Source: Cytophagaceae bacterium (GTDB taxonomy: Bacteria > Bacteroidota > Bacteroidia > Cytophagales > Spirosomataceae). From it: a DNA stretch of 64,000 bases. Under the pieces are notes generated by a model. That model ran no database searches. It worked only from the letters and a program-made list of their open reading frames with translations, and had not been told where the DNA came from. Where the stretch lies: the NCBI GenBank assembly GCA_005791165.1, contig SXXW01000033.1, positions 1 through 64,000 of the forward strand. Reading direction: 5' to 3'. The translations under genes were made by a program, and so were the position numbers. Shown here piece after piece: positions 27,380-37,528 of this stretch (position 1 is the first letter of the stretch; each line of letters begins with the position of its first letter).

Positions 27380-28501
27380 TTACGCTTTTAAAACAGTTGC
27401 TAAACTTTCCAAAAAGCGGTCGGCGATTTTTTGATCAATCCCCAAACTAGGTAATAAACGAAGTGTATTTTTCCCTGCATAGCCACAGAAAATGTGTTCC
27501 TTGAATAAAAGGGCGTCTCTCACGGGGCCGACAGGCTGATCTAATTCGATCCCTATCATCAAGCCACGGCCTCTAACTTCCGTGACACTTTGGAATCCTT
27601 CTAAAGATTTCGTGATATAATTTCCTATCTTTTCTGCGTTTTGAACCAGGTTTTCTTCCTCAATTACATCTAAAACCACATTTCCTGCTACACAGGCTAG
27701 ATGGTTCCCGCCAAAAGTTGTTCCCAATAAGCCATAACTCGCCTGAATATGAGGGGCTATCAAAACGCCACCCATCGGAAATCCATTGCCCATACCTTTG
27801 GCGGTAGTCATCATATCGGGATGGATACCTGCAAATTGATGTGAAAAGAATTTTCCTGAACGGCCATAACCGCATTGAACGGAATCCAAAATTAATTGGG
27901 CCCCGGTTTCATCACATCTTTTTCTCAATGCTTGCAGAAATGCATCAGAAGCTACTTGGATTCCACCTACGCCTTGAATTCCTTCCACAATAACGGCTGC
28001 ATGTTCTTCCGTAATTTTTTCCAATCCATCGATTTGGTTGAAAGGAAGAAAGGTAACATGCTCCGTGCTATTGATCGGCGCGACAATACTTGGATTGTCT
28101 GTCACGGCGACAGCTCCAGCCGTTCTGCCATGAAATGCTTTGGTGAAGGAAATGACTTTTTTCCTGCCCGTGTAGAAAGAGGCAAGCTTTAATGCGTTCT
28201 CGTTCGATTCTGCACCGGAATTAGTTAAAAATAAGGTGTAGTCTGAGTATCCGGATAGTCGGCCTAGCTTTTCCGCTAATGCTTCTTGGCCCGAAATGAT
28301 GATTGAATTGGAATAAAAACCAATATTGTTTAATTGCTCCGTCATCCTCGCCACGTAAGTAGGGTGCGAATGCCCAATGGAAATCACCGCGTGGCCTCCA
28401 TAAAGATCTATATATTCCTGTCCATTTTTATCCCACACGGTACTCCCTTTGGCTTTCACCAACTCAATCGGATACAACGGATATACGTCAAATAATTTCA
28501 T
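27380..28501 (-). CDS. argD: Acetylornithine (or succinylornithine) aminotransferase
   Basis: A 373-residue class III PLP aminotransferase of arginine synthesis. Motifs are FLTNSGAESNENALKLA (substrate and PLP contacts), FHGRTAGAV, LILDSVQCGYGRSG (PLP-binding Asp) and MTTAKGMGNGFPMGG (Schiff-base Lys). It is the last gene of the four-gene arginine run, 35 bases after argC. Some Bacteroidota use succinylated rather than acetylated intermediates. That cannot be told from this gene. Confidence 0.93.
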   Translation of the reverse strand: MKLFDVYPLYPIELVKAKGSTVWDKNGQEYIDLYGGHAVISIGHSHPTYVARMTEQLNNIGFYSNSIIISGQEALAEKLGRLSGYSDYTLFLTNSGAESNENALKLASFYTGRKKVISFTKAFHGRTAGAVAVTDNPSIVAPINSTEHVTFLPFNQIDGLEKITEEHAAVIVEGIQGVGGIQVASDAFLQALRKRCDETGAQLILDSVQCGYGRSGKFFSHQFAGIHPDMMTTAKGMGNGFPMGGVLIAPHIQASYGLLGTTFGGNHLACVAGNVVLDVIEEENLVQNAEKIGNYITKSLEGFQSVTEVRGRGLMIGIELDQPVGPVRDALLFKEHIFCGYAGKNTLRLLPSLGIDQKIADRFLESLATVLKA

Positions 28502-28508
28502 TTTATTT

Positions 28509-28543
28509 CTATTACCTAATACTTATCACCTCTTACCTAATAC
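28509..28543. repeat. Heptamer repeat at the argC/argD junction
   Basis: Five consecutive heptamers: CTATTAC, CTAATAC, TTATCAC, CTCTTAC, CTAATAC. They use the same building blocks as the long repeat at 19042-19150. The stop codon and last codon of argC lie within the repeat. Confidence 0.75.
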
Positions 28544-29487
28544 CTGCCACTCTTCAACCTCAACCCCGCGTCTTCATCCCAGCCCAACATTAAATTCATG
28601 TTTTGAACGGCTTGGCCCGACGCACCTTTTAATAAATTGTCAATCACTGATGTGATTAATAATTGGCCCTCGTGAACCTCCAAATGTAAAAAACATTTAT
28701 TCGTATTCACCACTTGTTTCACATCCACCGGTTGTGCGCTCCTAAAAACGAATGGGGAATTTTGATAAAATGCATCAAACATTTTCTCTGCCTCTTCCTG
28801 GCTTCCGGCAAAATTTGTATATACGTTGGCCATAATCCCCCTTGAAAAATTACCTCTATATGGAATGAAATGGATTTTTGGGGCAGGATGTACTGCTGAA
28901 ATCGTTTGGCGTATCTCGGATAGATGTTGGTGCGTAAAGGTTTTATACACACTCACATTATTGTTTCTCCAGGAAAAATGACTCGTTTCCGACAAGGACT
29001 GACCGGCACCCGTTGAGCCCGTGATGGCAGAAACATGAATGTCTTGATTCAATAAGCCTTTAGCTGCAAGGGGCAATAATGCCAGCTCAATACTCGTAGC
29101 AAAACAACCCGGATTGGCGATCTTAGTCGCTTCCTTGATTTTTTCTTTTTGGAATTCAGGCAAACCATATACAAATCCCTCCGACTCATCCCTGAAATCG
29201 GTACTCAAATCGATGATTTTGGTATGCCAAGGAATGCTTTGGCTGGCCAAGAATTTCTTGGACTCTCCATGTCCTGAGCAAATAAAGAGCACATCTACGG
29301 GCGTTAGGTCTTTCGTGAAAACCAAAGAACATGAGCCCAAAAGATCCGTGTGGATATCTGAAACTAATTTGCCAGCTTGAGAATTGGACATCGCGCAAGT
29401 GATAATTACATCAGGATGATTGATCAAAATCCGCAATAGTTCTCCCCCAGTATATCCAGCCGCTCCTACAATTCCTATTTTTGCCAT
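28537..29487 (-). CDS. argC: N-acetyl-gamma-glutamyl-phosphate reductase
   Basis: The 316-residue NADP-dependent dehydrogenase reduces the acylglutamyl phosphate in arginine synthesis. It shows the Rossmann motif IVGAAGYTGGELLRIL at the N-terminus and the catalytic cysteine in NPGCFATSIELALLPL. The SAITGSTGAG segment is also typical. It starts one base after argG ends. The last codons are derived from the heptamer repeat that follows. Confidence 0.95.
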   Translation of the reverse strand: MAKIGIVGAAGYTGGELLRILINHPDVIITCAMSNSQAGKLVSDIHTDLLGSCSLVFTKDLTPVDVLFICSGHGESKKFLASQSIPWHTKIIDLSTDFRDESEGFVYGLPEFQKEKIKEATKIANPGCFATSIELALLPLAAKGLLNQDIHVSAITGSTGAGQSLSETSHFSWRNNNVSVYKTFTHQHLSEIRQTISAVHPAPKIHFIPYRGNFSRGIMANVYTNFAGSQEEAEKMFDAFYQNSPFVFRSAQPVDVKQVVNTNKCFLHLEVHEGQLLITSVIDNLLKGASGQAVQNMNLMLGWDEDAGLRLKSGRY

Positions 29488-29488
29488 C

Positions 29489-30682
29489 TTATTGAGGATT
29501 CACTTTCCGGTGAATCATGGTTTGATTTGAAACTATTTTTGAAAATCCTCTAACGTCTTCACCCGTCCAGGCTTTATTCATTTCGCCATAAGACCCAAAA
29601 ACGGACGACATCAAGTCATTTTCTGATTTTATACCCGTTACTTGAAATTGGTATGGACTCAACTGTACATAAACCGTTCCCGTGACTCTACTTTGGGTAT
29701 CGGCCAAAAAGGTCTCAAAGTTGCGCATCACAGGCTCTAAAAATTGGCCCTCATGCAATAAGTTGCCATAGGTGTCGCCCAAACTTTGTTTCCAAAACAA
29801 CTGATGCTTGGTCAACACATGTTTCTCTAACGTATGATGTGCCTTAATAATGATCAATGGGGCAGGGGCCTCAAAACCAACCCTTCCTTTAATCCCAATA
29901 ATGGTATCTCCCACATGGATGTCACGGCCAATCGCAAATACTCCCGCACGAGCCGTTAATTCTCTGATCGCGTCCACTGAACTTGCATAAGTTTCATCAT
30001 TTAGGCCAATCAATTCCCCATGTTTAAATTGGAGTGAAATCTTTTCGGGAGTCGTTTTGGTCAATTGGGTCGGCCACGCCTCTTCTGGCAAATATCCATC
30101 CGAAGTTAAGGTCTCTTTTCCACCCACAGATGTACCCCACAATCCTTTGTTGATTGAATAGGCGGCTTTATGCCATTCTTGGACCACCCCCTTGGATTTT
30201 AAATACTCGATTTCATCTTCTCTCGACAATTGCAAATCCCGAATGGGCGTAATTACTTCACATTCAGGAACTAAAATCCTGAAGACCACATCAAATCGTA
30301 CTTGGTCATTGCCCGCACCCGTACTGCCGTGAGCGATGGCTTTGGCGCCTAATTTATCTGCATATTTAGCCACAGCAGTCGCCTGAAAAACACGCTCAGC
30401 ACTTACTGAAAGTGGATATGTGTTATTTTTTAACACGTTACCAAAAACCAAATATTTGATGCAATCTTGGTAATATTCTTCCACCACATCCAACGTAACG
30501 TGTGAAGTAACGCCTAATGAATAGGCTTTTTCTTCAATGGCCTTGAGCTCTTCTTTTGAAAATCCTCCTGTGTCCACTAAGGCCGAATGAACTTCCATTC
30601 CACGATCTTCTTTTAAGTATTTGACACAAAAAGAGGTATCTAATCCCCCACTAAACGCTAAAATTACTTTCGGCTTGCTCAT
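29489..30682 (-). CDS. argG: Argininosuccinate synthase
   Basis: A 397-residue enzyme that joins citrulline and aspartate using ATP. The ATP pyrophosphatase motif FSGGLDTSFCVKYL is at the N-terminus, with AKAIAHGSTGAGNDQVRFD and YSINKGLWGTSVGG further on. It lies between the GNAT gene and argC with one-base gaps, a tight operon. Confidence 0.95.
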   Translation of the reverse strand: MSKPKVILAFSGGLDTSFCVKYLKEDRGMEVHSALVDTGGFSKEELKAIEEKAYSLGVTSHVTLDVVEEYYQDCIKYLVFGNVLKNNTYPLSVSAERVFQATAVAKYADKLGAKAIAHGSTGAGNDQVRFDVVFRILVPECEVITPIRDLQLSREDEIEYLKSKGVVQEWHKAAYSINKGLWGTSVGGKETLTSDGYLPEEAWPTQLTKTTPEKISLQFKHGELIGLNDETYASSVDAIRELTARAGVFAIGRDIHVGDTIIGIKGRVGFEAPAPLIIIKAHHTLEKHVLTKHQLFWKQSLGDTYGNLLHEGQFLEPVMRNFETFLADTQSRVTGTVYVQLSPYQFQVTGIKSENDLMSSVFGSYGEMNKAWTGEDVRGFSKIVSNQTMIHRKVNPQ

Positions 30683-30683
30683 A

Positions 30684-31349
30684 TTATTTTGATTTTCCTT
30701 TCGGTTTGAAAGGCATTAATAATTTCTCTTTAAACTTTTTCAATTGGCTAAAGTCGGCCATATTTTTCAAAAATATCCACTTCTCATCTTTCTCCTCATC
30801 CGTTTTCTTTACTTCATTGGGATCAAAAATCATCCCAGTACATAAACAAATTTTACGTTCAGTACGGGTCAAAATATCGTAATTCACACAGGATTGGCAT
30901 CCTTTCCAGAAGTTATCATCCACAGGAAGTTCTGAAAAAGTCGTAGGTTCATAACCCAAATCTGAGTTGATTTTCATGACGGCTAATGAAGTCGTAATCC
31001 CGATGATTTTGGCTTCCGGATAACGCTCTCTAGACAATTCAAAAGCTTTAGCCTTCACTGCTTTGGCCACTCCGTATTGTCGGTAAGATGGGTTTACAAT
31101 CAAACCTGAGTTGGCCACAAAATTGCCATGTTGCCAAGTTTCAATGTAACAAAAACCTACAAAACTACCATCCACATCATCTGTGGCAATAATCGCTTTG
31201 CCTTCCGACATTTTTTCGCGCAAATACTCAGGTGTACGTTTGGCTATGCCGGTACCTCTGGCTTTGGCGGACTCAGCCATTTCGTGGCAGATGGACTCTG
31301 CCAATACAAAGTGTTCTTGACTGGCAACTTGAACGGTATAAGAATTCAT
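30684..31349 (-). CDS. GNAT-family N-acetyltransferase of the arginine cluster (candidate N-acetylglutamate synthase)
   Basis: A 221-residue acetyltransferase with a GNAT core: VGFCYIETWQHGNFVANSGL and VNPSYRQYGVAKAVKAKAF (acetyl-CoA binding loop). It is the first gene of the arginine operon, so it likely makes N-acetylglutamate in place of a classical argA; this is context-based inference. The C-terminal part has a cysteine-rich run (CQSCVNY, KICLCTGM) that could bind metal. Confidence 0.8.
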   Translation of the reverse strand: MNSYTVQVASQEHFVLAESICHEMAESAKARGTGIAKRTPEYLREKMSEGKAIIATDDVDGSFVGFCYIETWQHGNFVANSGLIVNPSYRQYGVAKAVKAKAFELSRERYPEAKIIGITTSLAVMKINSDLGYEPTTFSELPVDDNFWKGCQSCVNYDILTRTERKICLCTGMIFDPNEVKKTDEEKDEKWIFLKNMADFSQLKKFKEKLLMPFKPKGKSK

Positions 31350-31577
31350 GTAAAGACGAAGAAAAAATAAAACAATGATTAACGTATTTTAAGGTCAAAT
31401 CAGACCCTAAAAATAAATCGTCGCCTTCGTCGGAGGGGAGATATTAAAAAAGATTTTACGTATTTTATTTTCATTCTCTTTTGTAAACTTTGGTGTTTAA
31501 CCATTAAGTTTGTCTCAATTTAGAGGCCAAATTTCGATAAATCCTACCTTAATTCCCAATATTCCTACAATTATTTA
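31350..31577. other. Divergent intergenic region between the arginine operon and aat
   Basis: About 228 bases without an ORF. The rightward promoter is listed separately. No clear leftward promoter box or arginine operator could be identified by eye. Confidence 0.5.
31480..31512 (+). promoter_or_regulatory. Predicted promoter of aat
   Basis: TTTG (31480-31483), 21 bases, then TAAGTTTG (31505-31512) matches the Bacteroidota consensus. A start near 31519 leaves a leader of about 60 bases. Confidence 0.55.
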
Positions 31578-32189
31578 ATGGATAATGACAATCCCCTTCA
31601 TGCAGAGACTTTGATTTATGCTTATGCACAGGGGTATTTTCCGATGGCCGATGAGCTAAAAGGACTTCAGTGGTTTAATCCGGATCCCCGTGCTATTATC
31701 CCTTTAGACACCTACAAACCCGCTAAATCACTGCGACCCATCCTAAATAAAGGACTTTTTGAGATCCGTGTGGATACTCAATTTGAGTCTGTGATGCGAG
31801 CTTGTTCGATGCCTAGGTCAGAGGAAGATGGAGTTTGGATTTCGGAGGAAATGGTTTTGGCGTATACGGAATTACACCGATTGGGTTTTGCACATTCTGT
31901 GGAGGCTTATTTTGAAGGCCAGCTTGTAGGCGGTCTGTATGGCGTCAGTGTAGGAGCGGTTTTTTGTGGGGAATCCATGTTTTCCAAAGTTCCAAATTCC
32001 TCCAAAGTAGCTTTTCATTATTTAATTCAAATTTTAAATGCGAACCAATTTGAATTGTTGGACACACAATTTATCAACGATAATGTATTGAGGTATGGGG
32101 CGATCGAAATTTCTCGAGATACTTACCTGAGCCGTTTGGCGAAAGCTTTGAAAAAAAACTGTAATTTCGAATTGATTAATACCATATGA
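31578..32189 (+). CDS. aat: Leucyl/phenylalanyl-tRNA-protein transferase
   Basis: This 203-residue enzyme attaches Leu or Phe to the N-terminus of proteins, marking them for ClpS/ClpAP degradation. The family start YAQGYFPMADELKGLQWFNP and the central VGGLYGVSVGAVFCGESMFS with LLDTQFINDNV are all present. It overlaps the methyltransferase gene by 4 bases (ATGA). Confidence 0.94.
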   Translation: MDNDNPLHAETLIYAYAQGYFPMADELKGLQWFNPDPRAIIPLDTYKPAKSLRPILNKGLFEIRVDTQFESVMRACSMPRSEEDGVWISEEMVLAYTELHRLGFAHSVEAYFEGQLVGGLYGVSVGAVFCGESMFSKVPNSSKVAFHYLIQILNANQFELLDTQFINDNVLRYGAIEISRDTYLSRLAKALKKNCNFELINTI

Positions 32190-33076
32190 TTTTATCACCC
32201 ATTACACATTCGGAAGAAGTCGTTCATATTAAGGACTTGGACACCAACAAGATCATCGATTTATATCGGCGTGATTTTGGCATCGATGTGATCCCCGAAA
32301 TAGGAAATTTCCCGCAGATCGGAATTTATCAATGTAAGTCTAGTCTTCTTCGCTTTTATGCTCATTACGAAGAAATTGCGGGCAAGGATGCTTTCTATTG
32401 CCAATTGGCCCAAAAATATTCCTCCTATTATTCTGAAGATAAATGGGAGTTTAACGCCGTCCTTCCTTATTTCAAGAAGAAATCCAAGGTGTTGGAAATC
32501 GGTTCAGGGAACGGATATTTTTTAGATAAATTAAAAAAGCTACAAATAAAAGATATCACGGGATTGGAAATCTCTAGTGATGCGGCAAAGACATGCCAAC
32601 AAAAAGGCCATCAGGTGATTAATTCACCGATTGAAGCTTTGGATGAAAAGAAGACCTATGATGTCATTTGTTCCTTTCAGATATTTGAACATTTGCCGAA
32701 TGTGGATGCGACGCTATTGAAATCCATCAAACTGCTCGAAAAAGATGGGCTTTTAATGATTTCTGTGCCCAACAACCTTTCCTTGTTATTTTCGTTAGAT
32801 CCTTACCATACCTTAAATTTGCCACCACATCATGTGATGCTTTGGGATGAGATTTCATTGAGAAAAATAGCCAAGCTTTATGATTTAGAAGTGGTTGATA
32901 TTTTAAAGTCAGAGGCAACCATCTCGGAGAAAAGCCGTATTTATAAATTGCAATTGGCGGGTATTTTTGGATCCTTTTTTGGATCAATTTTTCATACGCT
33001 TACTCGTTTTTGGGCTAAAAACCTGATGGGTCAGCGCTATGGTGCGGCCATCATTGCGATTTATCGAAAGAAATAA
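32186..33076 (+). CDS. Class I SAM-dependent methyltransferase
   Basis: The 296-residue protein has the SAM-binding motif I VLEIGSGNGYFLDKL (102-116) and further Rossmann motifs, ITGLEISSDAA and DVICSFQIFEHLPN (motif II/post-motif II). A later segment, LLMISVPNNLSLLF, matches methyltransferase_23-type enzymes. Substrate unknown. It overlaps aat by 4 bases, suggesting co-translation, though no functional link is obvious. Confidence 0.85.
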   Translation: MILSPITHSEEVVHIKDLDTNKIIDLYRRDFGIDVIPEIGNFPQIGIYQCKSSLLRFYAHYEEIAGKDAFYCQLAQKYSSYYSEDKWEFNAVLPYFKKKSKVLEIGSGNGYFLDKLKKLQIKDITGLEISSDAAKTCQQKGHQVINSPIEALDEKKTYDVICSFQIFEHLPNVDATLLKSIKLLEKDGLLMISVPNNLSLLFSLDPYHTLNLPPHHVMLWDEISLRKIAKLYDLEVVDILKSEATISEKSRIYKLQLAGIFGSFFGSIFHTLTRFWAKNLMGQRYGAAIIAIYRKK

Positions 33077-33101
33077 AATTCAATTTTTCGAGCTTTTGAG
33101 C

Positions 33102-33109
33102 TACCTTTG
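33102..33109 (+). promoter_or_regulatory. Possible -7 element of the proB promoter
   Basis: TACCTTTG matches TAnnTTTG, 19 bases before the proB ATG. The upstream -33 position (TTCA) is poor. Confidence 0.4.
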
Positions 33110-33128
33110 AACTTTTTACAATCAGTAT

Positions 33129-34157
33129 ATGTCCAAGTCGATTTTAGTCATCAAGTTTGGTTCTTCATCCATCACTCATGCAAATGGGGAGGTGAATGAG
33201 CAGACTTTGGAAAAAATCGCGGCCCAAGTAGCCACGTTGCAACCTAATTATCACATTGTATTAGTGTCTTCTGGTGCGGTGGCCGCAGGAAAATCAGTGA
33301 TCAAAAACTACAAAGGAACTTTATCAGAACGTAAAGCAGCAGCGGCTGTTGGCAATCCGCTTTTGATCGCCAAATACAACCATTATTTTCAAAAATATGG
33401 GATAGCCATTGCGCAATCGCTCTGCGAAAGGCATCATTTTTCTCAAAGAGAGCAATTTTTGCAGTTGAAGGAAACATATCAGGAACTTTGGAAAAATGGG
33501 GTGATCCCGATTGCCAATGAAAATGATGTGGTGAGTAATGTGGAATTAAAATTCTCCGACAATGATGAGTTGGCGACCTTAATTGCCACCGGATTTGGCG
33601 CTGAAAAATTATTGATAAGTACCTCAGTGGGTGGTTTATTGGACGAAAAGGGGGAGATCATTCGCCATGTCAAAAAAATAGATTCCGATATTTTATCTGT
33701 AGTTAGCAGCGATACTTCTAGTACGGGTTTGGGTGGAATGATTTCTAAATTAACCTTTACCCGACTAGCTTCTAGGTTAGGGATCAAGGTGGTGATTTTT
33801 GGATTAGAACAAGGCCGTGGGATTATAGATGCATTGGAAGAGAAGATTGGAACGGTTTTTGAGGCTCAGGAAGCGAGTTTGACTGCGCGCCAAAAATGGT
33901 TGGCCACCGGAAGTTTGATCGCCGGGAAAGCCGTTTTAGATAAAGGGGCTGTGAAGGCGATAGGCCAACGAAAAAGTTTACTTTCCGTCGGGGTAATCGA
34001 ATATCTAGGCGATTTCGACAAAGGAGAGGTGATTGAATTATTGGATATTTCTCGGAACCCAGTGGCTATTGCCCGTGCTAGGTGCTCGAAATCTGAACTC
34101 CAACGAGCGGTATCAAGCATTGAAGTGGCCCATGCAGATGATATCGTCATCTGGTAA
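33129..34157 (+). CDS. proB: Glutamate 5-kinase
   Basis: A 342-residue kinase for the first step of proline synthesis. The amino-acid kinase domain (IKFGSSSITHANG, VLVSSGAVAAGK, PIANENDVV with SDNDELATLIA) is followed by a C-terminal PUA domain (about 270-342; IAGKAVLDKGAVKAI, HADDIVIW). It is complete. Its stop lies 5 bases from the convergent secA stop. Confidence 0.94.
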   Translation: MSKSILVIKFGSSSITHANGEVNEQTLEKIAAQVATLQPNYHIVLVSSGAVAAGKSVIKNYKGTLSERKAAAAVGNPLLIAKYNHYFQKYGIAIAQSLCERHHFSQREQFLQLKETYQELWKNGVIPIANENDVVSNVELKFSDNDELATLIATGFGAEKLLISTSVGGLLDEKGEIIRHVKKIDSDILSVVSSDTSSTGLGGMISKLTFTRLASRLGIKVVIFGLEQGRGIIDALEEKIGTVFEAQEASLTARQKWLATGSLIAGKAVLDKGAVKAIGQRKSLLSVGVIEYLGDFDKGEVIELLDISRNPVAIARARCSKSELQRAVSSIEVAHADDIVIW

Positions 34158-34162
34158 ATTGC

Positions 34163-37100
34163 TTATGCAATCACCACCGCCTTACCACTCTCCACATCTT
34201 GTTCCACCACTTTGTACTTGACATTTTCTTTGGTGCTACCATCCATGTATTGTACCGTCACGCGCTGATTGCGATCCGCAATCTTAATCGCCTGACGCGG
34301 AGCTACTCGCTCGACCGAACGTTGAGATGGATCATGATAGTCCATGTCTGAACCAACTTCAGAACCAGAAGCTAATCCGCCCACCAAAGAGGAAATAGCC
34401 TCATCTTTGCTTAATTGGAGTTTAGGTGCCTTTTCCTTACTCGGTTTTTGAGATTGATTCGTCGACTGTACCTCCGGGATTTCCGCTTTGATCACAAAAC
34501 TAATCGTGTCCATATTCACCCTCGCCACAAATCGCTGAAATAAATTAACCGCCTCAAACTTATAAATCAATAATGGATCTTTTTGCTCAAATACCGCATT
34601 TTGCACCGACTGTTTTAAATCGTCCATCTCACGTAAATGCTCTTTCCACTCCTGATCAATTAAAGACAAGGTGATGAATTTCTCCATCTCTGTTAGTACT
34701 TCTTTGCCGTTTGAATCGATTGTTTTTTGTGCATCCACGACCACACCAGTGACCATCGCACCATTAGAAATAGGCACTTGGATTCCGGAATAACCTTGGC
34801 GCTGTGCCTCACGAGCGACCTCAATCACCTGCTTGCCTATGGCTTCGTTTTTCGACTTATAATGCTGCTCGGCAGCTAAAAATAATTTCTCTGTCTTCGC
34901 ATCTGGCGACATTTTATTGAACTCCTCCTCGCCAAACGGCGGCTCCATGCCCAATAACTCAATCACCTTTAACTCTAATTCTGTATAGCCAGTGTAAGAA
35001 GTTGAGATGTCTTGACACACGTCAAACAAAATATTGATGATGTCCAACGATAAACGCTCGCCCAAAAGTGCATTTTGCCGACGCTTATAAATCGCATTTC
35101 TTTGGTAATTCATTACATCATCGTATTCCAATAAACGCTTTCGAATCCCAAAGTTGTTTTCTTCCACTTTCTTCTGCGCTCGCTCAATCGACGAAGTAAT
35201 CATCGAATGCTGAATCACTTCTCCCTCATCCATGCCCAGTCGGTCCATCACTTTCGCAATACGATCCGAACCAAATAAACGCATTAAATTATCTTCCAAA
35301 GACACAAAAAACTGAGAAGACCCCACGTCACCTTGTCGGCCTGCGCGACCTCTCAACTGCCTATCTACACGTCTAGATTCATGGCGTTCAGTTCCTATAA
35401 TGGCCAAACCACCCGCTTCTTTTGACGCCGGACTTAATTTAATATCCGTTCCACGACCTGCCATGTTGGTGGCAATCGTCACCTTCCCTGATTGTCCAGC
35501 CTCAGCCACAATTTCAGCTTCCCGAGCATGTTGTTTGGCATTCAATACATTGTGCTGAATCTTACGAATATTCAACAATCGACTTAATAATTCTGAATTC
35601 TCTACCGACGTTGTACCCACTAAAACAGGTCTTCCTTGATTCACTAATTCCTGAATTTCTTCCGCCACCGCATTGTATTTCTCACGCACCGTGCGATACA
35701 CTTTATCTTCATGGTCATCCCGCAGGATGGGTTTGTTGGTCGGGATCGAAACCACGTCCAACTTATATATCGTCCAAAATTCCCCAGCTTCCGTTTCTGC
35801 CGTACCCGTCATACCTCCTAATTTGTGGTACATACGGAAATAATTTTGAAGGGTAATCGTCGCATAGGTTTGTGACGCATCTTCCACATTAACACCCTCT
35901 TTGGCTTCAATCGCCTGATGCAAACCATCCGAATAACGTCGGCCTTCCATCACACGACCCGTTTGCTCATCCACAATCTTCACTTTCCCTTCCACCAAAA
36001 TATATTCGGTGTCTTTTTCAAACAAAGTGTATGCCTTGAGCAATTGGTTCACCGTATGAATCCGAGACGCCTTTTCATTGTAATCACGAATCAGCTGTTC
36101 TTTCTGAACCAAACGCTCAGCGTCACTCAGCGAAGTATTTTTTTCTATTTTGTTTAAGTCAATTGACAAATCGGGAAGCACAAAAAAGCTAGGATCTTCC
36201 GTGTTGCCACTCATAAATTCCAATCCCTTTTCGGTCAATTCTACCTGATTGTTTTTTTCCTCAATCGTAAATAACAAAGGCTCATCTGCCTGAGGCATTA
36301 GTTTTTGGTTTTCGGCCAAATAAATCCCTTCCGTGTCGTTCAACAATTGTTTGTTGCCACTTTCAGAAAGAAACTTGATCAAAGGTTTTGACTTAGGCAA
36401 TCCTCTAAAGGCCCTAAATAAAGAAAGTCCACCTTCTTTTTTATCTCCGGCGGCAACCAGCTTTTTCGCTTCGACTAAGAAGTTTTGAACGATTTGTTTT
36501 TGGGCTTCTACCAATTTATGAATGCGCGGTTGGAATGCCTCAAATTCCTGCTCATCCCCTCTAGGAATAGGTCCAGATATAATTAAAGGCGTTCTGGCAT
36601 CATCGATCAACACGGAATCCACCTCATCTACCATGGCAAAATGATGCGGTCTTTGGACTTGATCCTCAAGACTACGCGCCATATTATCTCTCAAATAATC
36701 AAAACCAAATTCATTGTTGGTACCATAGGTAATATCAGCCATATACGCCGCGCGACGCGCTTCGGTATTAGGCTCATGCTTATCGATGCAATCCACTTTC
36801 AAGCCGTGAAACTCGAACAAAGGCGCATTCCACTCGGAGTCACGTTTCGCCAAATAATCATTTACCGTCACAATATGTACTCCACGACCCGCTAATGCAT
36901 TTAAATAAGTAGGAAGTGTAGATACCAAAGTCTTTCCTTCTCCCGTGCCCATTTCGGAAATTTTTCCTTGATGCAAGACAATTCCACCGATCAACTGCAC
37001 ATCATAATGCACCATATCCCAGGTGATTTCATTGCCAGCCGCATTCCATTGGTTTAACCAAATCGCTTTGTCGCCTTCGATTTTAACATTGGATTTTTTT

Positions 37101-37528
37101 GCGGCAAGAACCTTGTCGTCCATGGTCGCCTTAACGACCAATTGCTTATTTTCGGTAAATCGCCTAGCTGTTTCTTTAACTACCGCAAAGGCCTCAGGGA
37201 GTATTTCAAGTAGGATAATCTCTAATTGTTGGTTGCGATCTTCGGTTAATTTATCAATGGCAACAAAGAATTTTTCTTTTTCGTCAATGTTTTCCGTGGC
37301 CTGACCTTGCTCGTGTAACGTTTTTATTTCGGAATCGATTTCCGCTAAAAATAATTGAATTCGCTCTTTAAATTCAGCCGATTTAGCCCGTAAAGCATCA
37401 TCAGAAATGGAGGCTAATTGGGCAAATGCACTTTTAATTTGATCGACAAGCGGTAAGATAAGCTTGATGTCACGATCCGATTTAGTGCCAAATATTTTGT
37501 AAACGGTTTTGCTTAGTATTGAAAACAT
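34163..37528 (-). CDS. secA: Preprotein translocase ATPase SecA
   Basis: The 1121-residue motor drives proteins through SecYEG. Walker A is in MGTGEGKTLVSTLPTYLNAL (about 190) and the DEAD-like Walker B is in HFAMVDEVDSVLIDDARTPL. NBD2 has VLVGTTSVENSELLSRLL and TNMAGRGTDIKLSP, with RRVDRQLRGRAGRQGD as motif VI. It is longer than the E. coli protein, as is usual in Bacteroidota, with an insert around residues 320-440. The C-terminal zinc-binding motif seen in proteobacterial SecA is absent. Confidence 0.97.
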   Translation of the reverse strand: MFSILSKTVYKIFGTKSDRDIKLILPLVDQIKSAFAQLASISDDALRAKSAEFKERIQLFLAEIDSEIKTLHEQGQATENIDEKEKFFVAIDKLTEDRNQQLEIILLEILPEAFAVVKETARRFTENKQLVVKATMDDKVLAAKKSNVKIEGDKAIWLNQWNAAGNEITWDMVHYDVQLIGGIVLHQGKISEMGTGEGKTLVSTLPTYLNALAGRGVHIVTVNDYLAKRDSEWNAPLFEFHGLKVDCIDKHEPNTEARRAAYMADITYGTNNEFGFDYLRDNMARSLEDQVQRPHHFAMVDEVDSVLIDDARTPLIISGPIPRGDEQEFEAFQPRIHKLVEAQKQIVQNFLVEAKKLVAAGDKKEGGLSLFRAFRGLPKSKPLIKFLSESGNKQLLNDTEGIYLAENQKLMPQADEPLLFTIEEKNNQVELTEKGLEFMSGNTEDPSFFVLPDLSIDLNKIEKNTSLSDAERLVQKEQLIRDYNEKASRIHTVNQLLKAYTLFEKDTEYILVEGKVKIVDEQTGRVMEGRRYSDGLHQAIEAKEGVNVEDASQTYATITLQNYFRMYHKLGGMTGTAETEAGEFWTIYKLDVVSIPTNKPILRDDHEDKVYRTVREKYNAVAEEIQELVNQGRPVLVGTTSVENSELLSRLLNIRKIQHNVLNAKQHAREAEIVAEAGQSGKVTIATNMAGRGTDIKLSPASKEAGGLAIIGTERHESRRVDRQLRGRAGRQGDVGSSQFFVSLEDNLMRLFGSDRIAKVMDRLGMDEGEVIQHSMITSSIERAQKKVEENNFGIRKRLLEYDDVMNYQRNAIYKRRQNALLGERLSLDIINILFDVCQDISTSYTGYTELELKVIELLGMEPPFGEEEFNKMSPDAKTEKLFLAAEQHYKSKNEAIGKQVIEVAREAQRQGYSGIQVPISNGAMVTGVVVDAQKTIDSNGKEVLTEMEKFITLSLIDQEWKEHLREMDDLKQSVQNAVFEQKDPLLIYKFEAVNLFQRFVARVNMDTISFVIKAEIPEVQSTNQSQKPSKEKAPKLQLSKDEAISSLVGGLASGSEVGSDMDYHDPSQRSVERVAPRQAIKIADRNQRVTVQYMDGSTKENVKYKVVEQDVESGKAVVIA

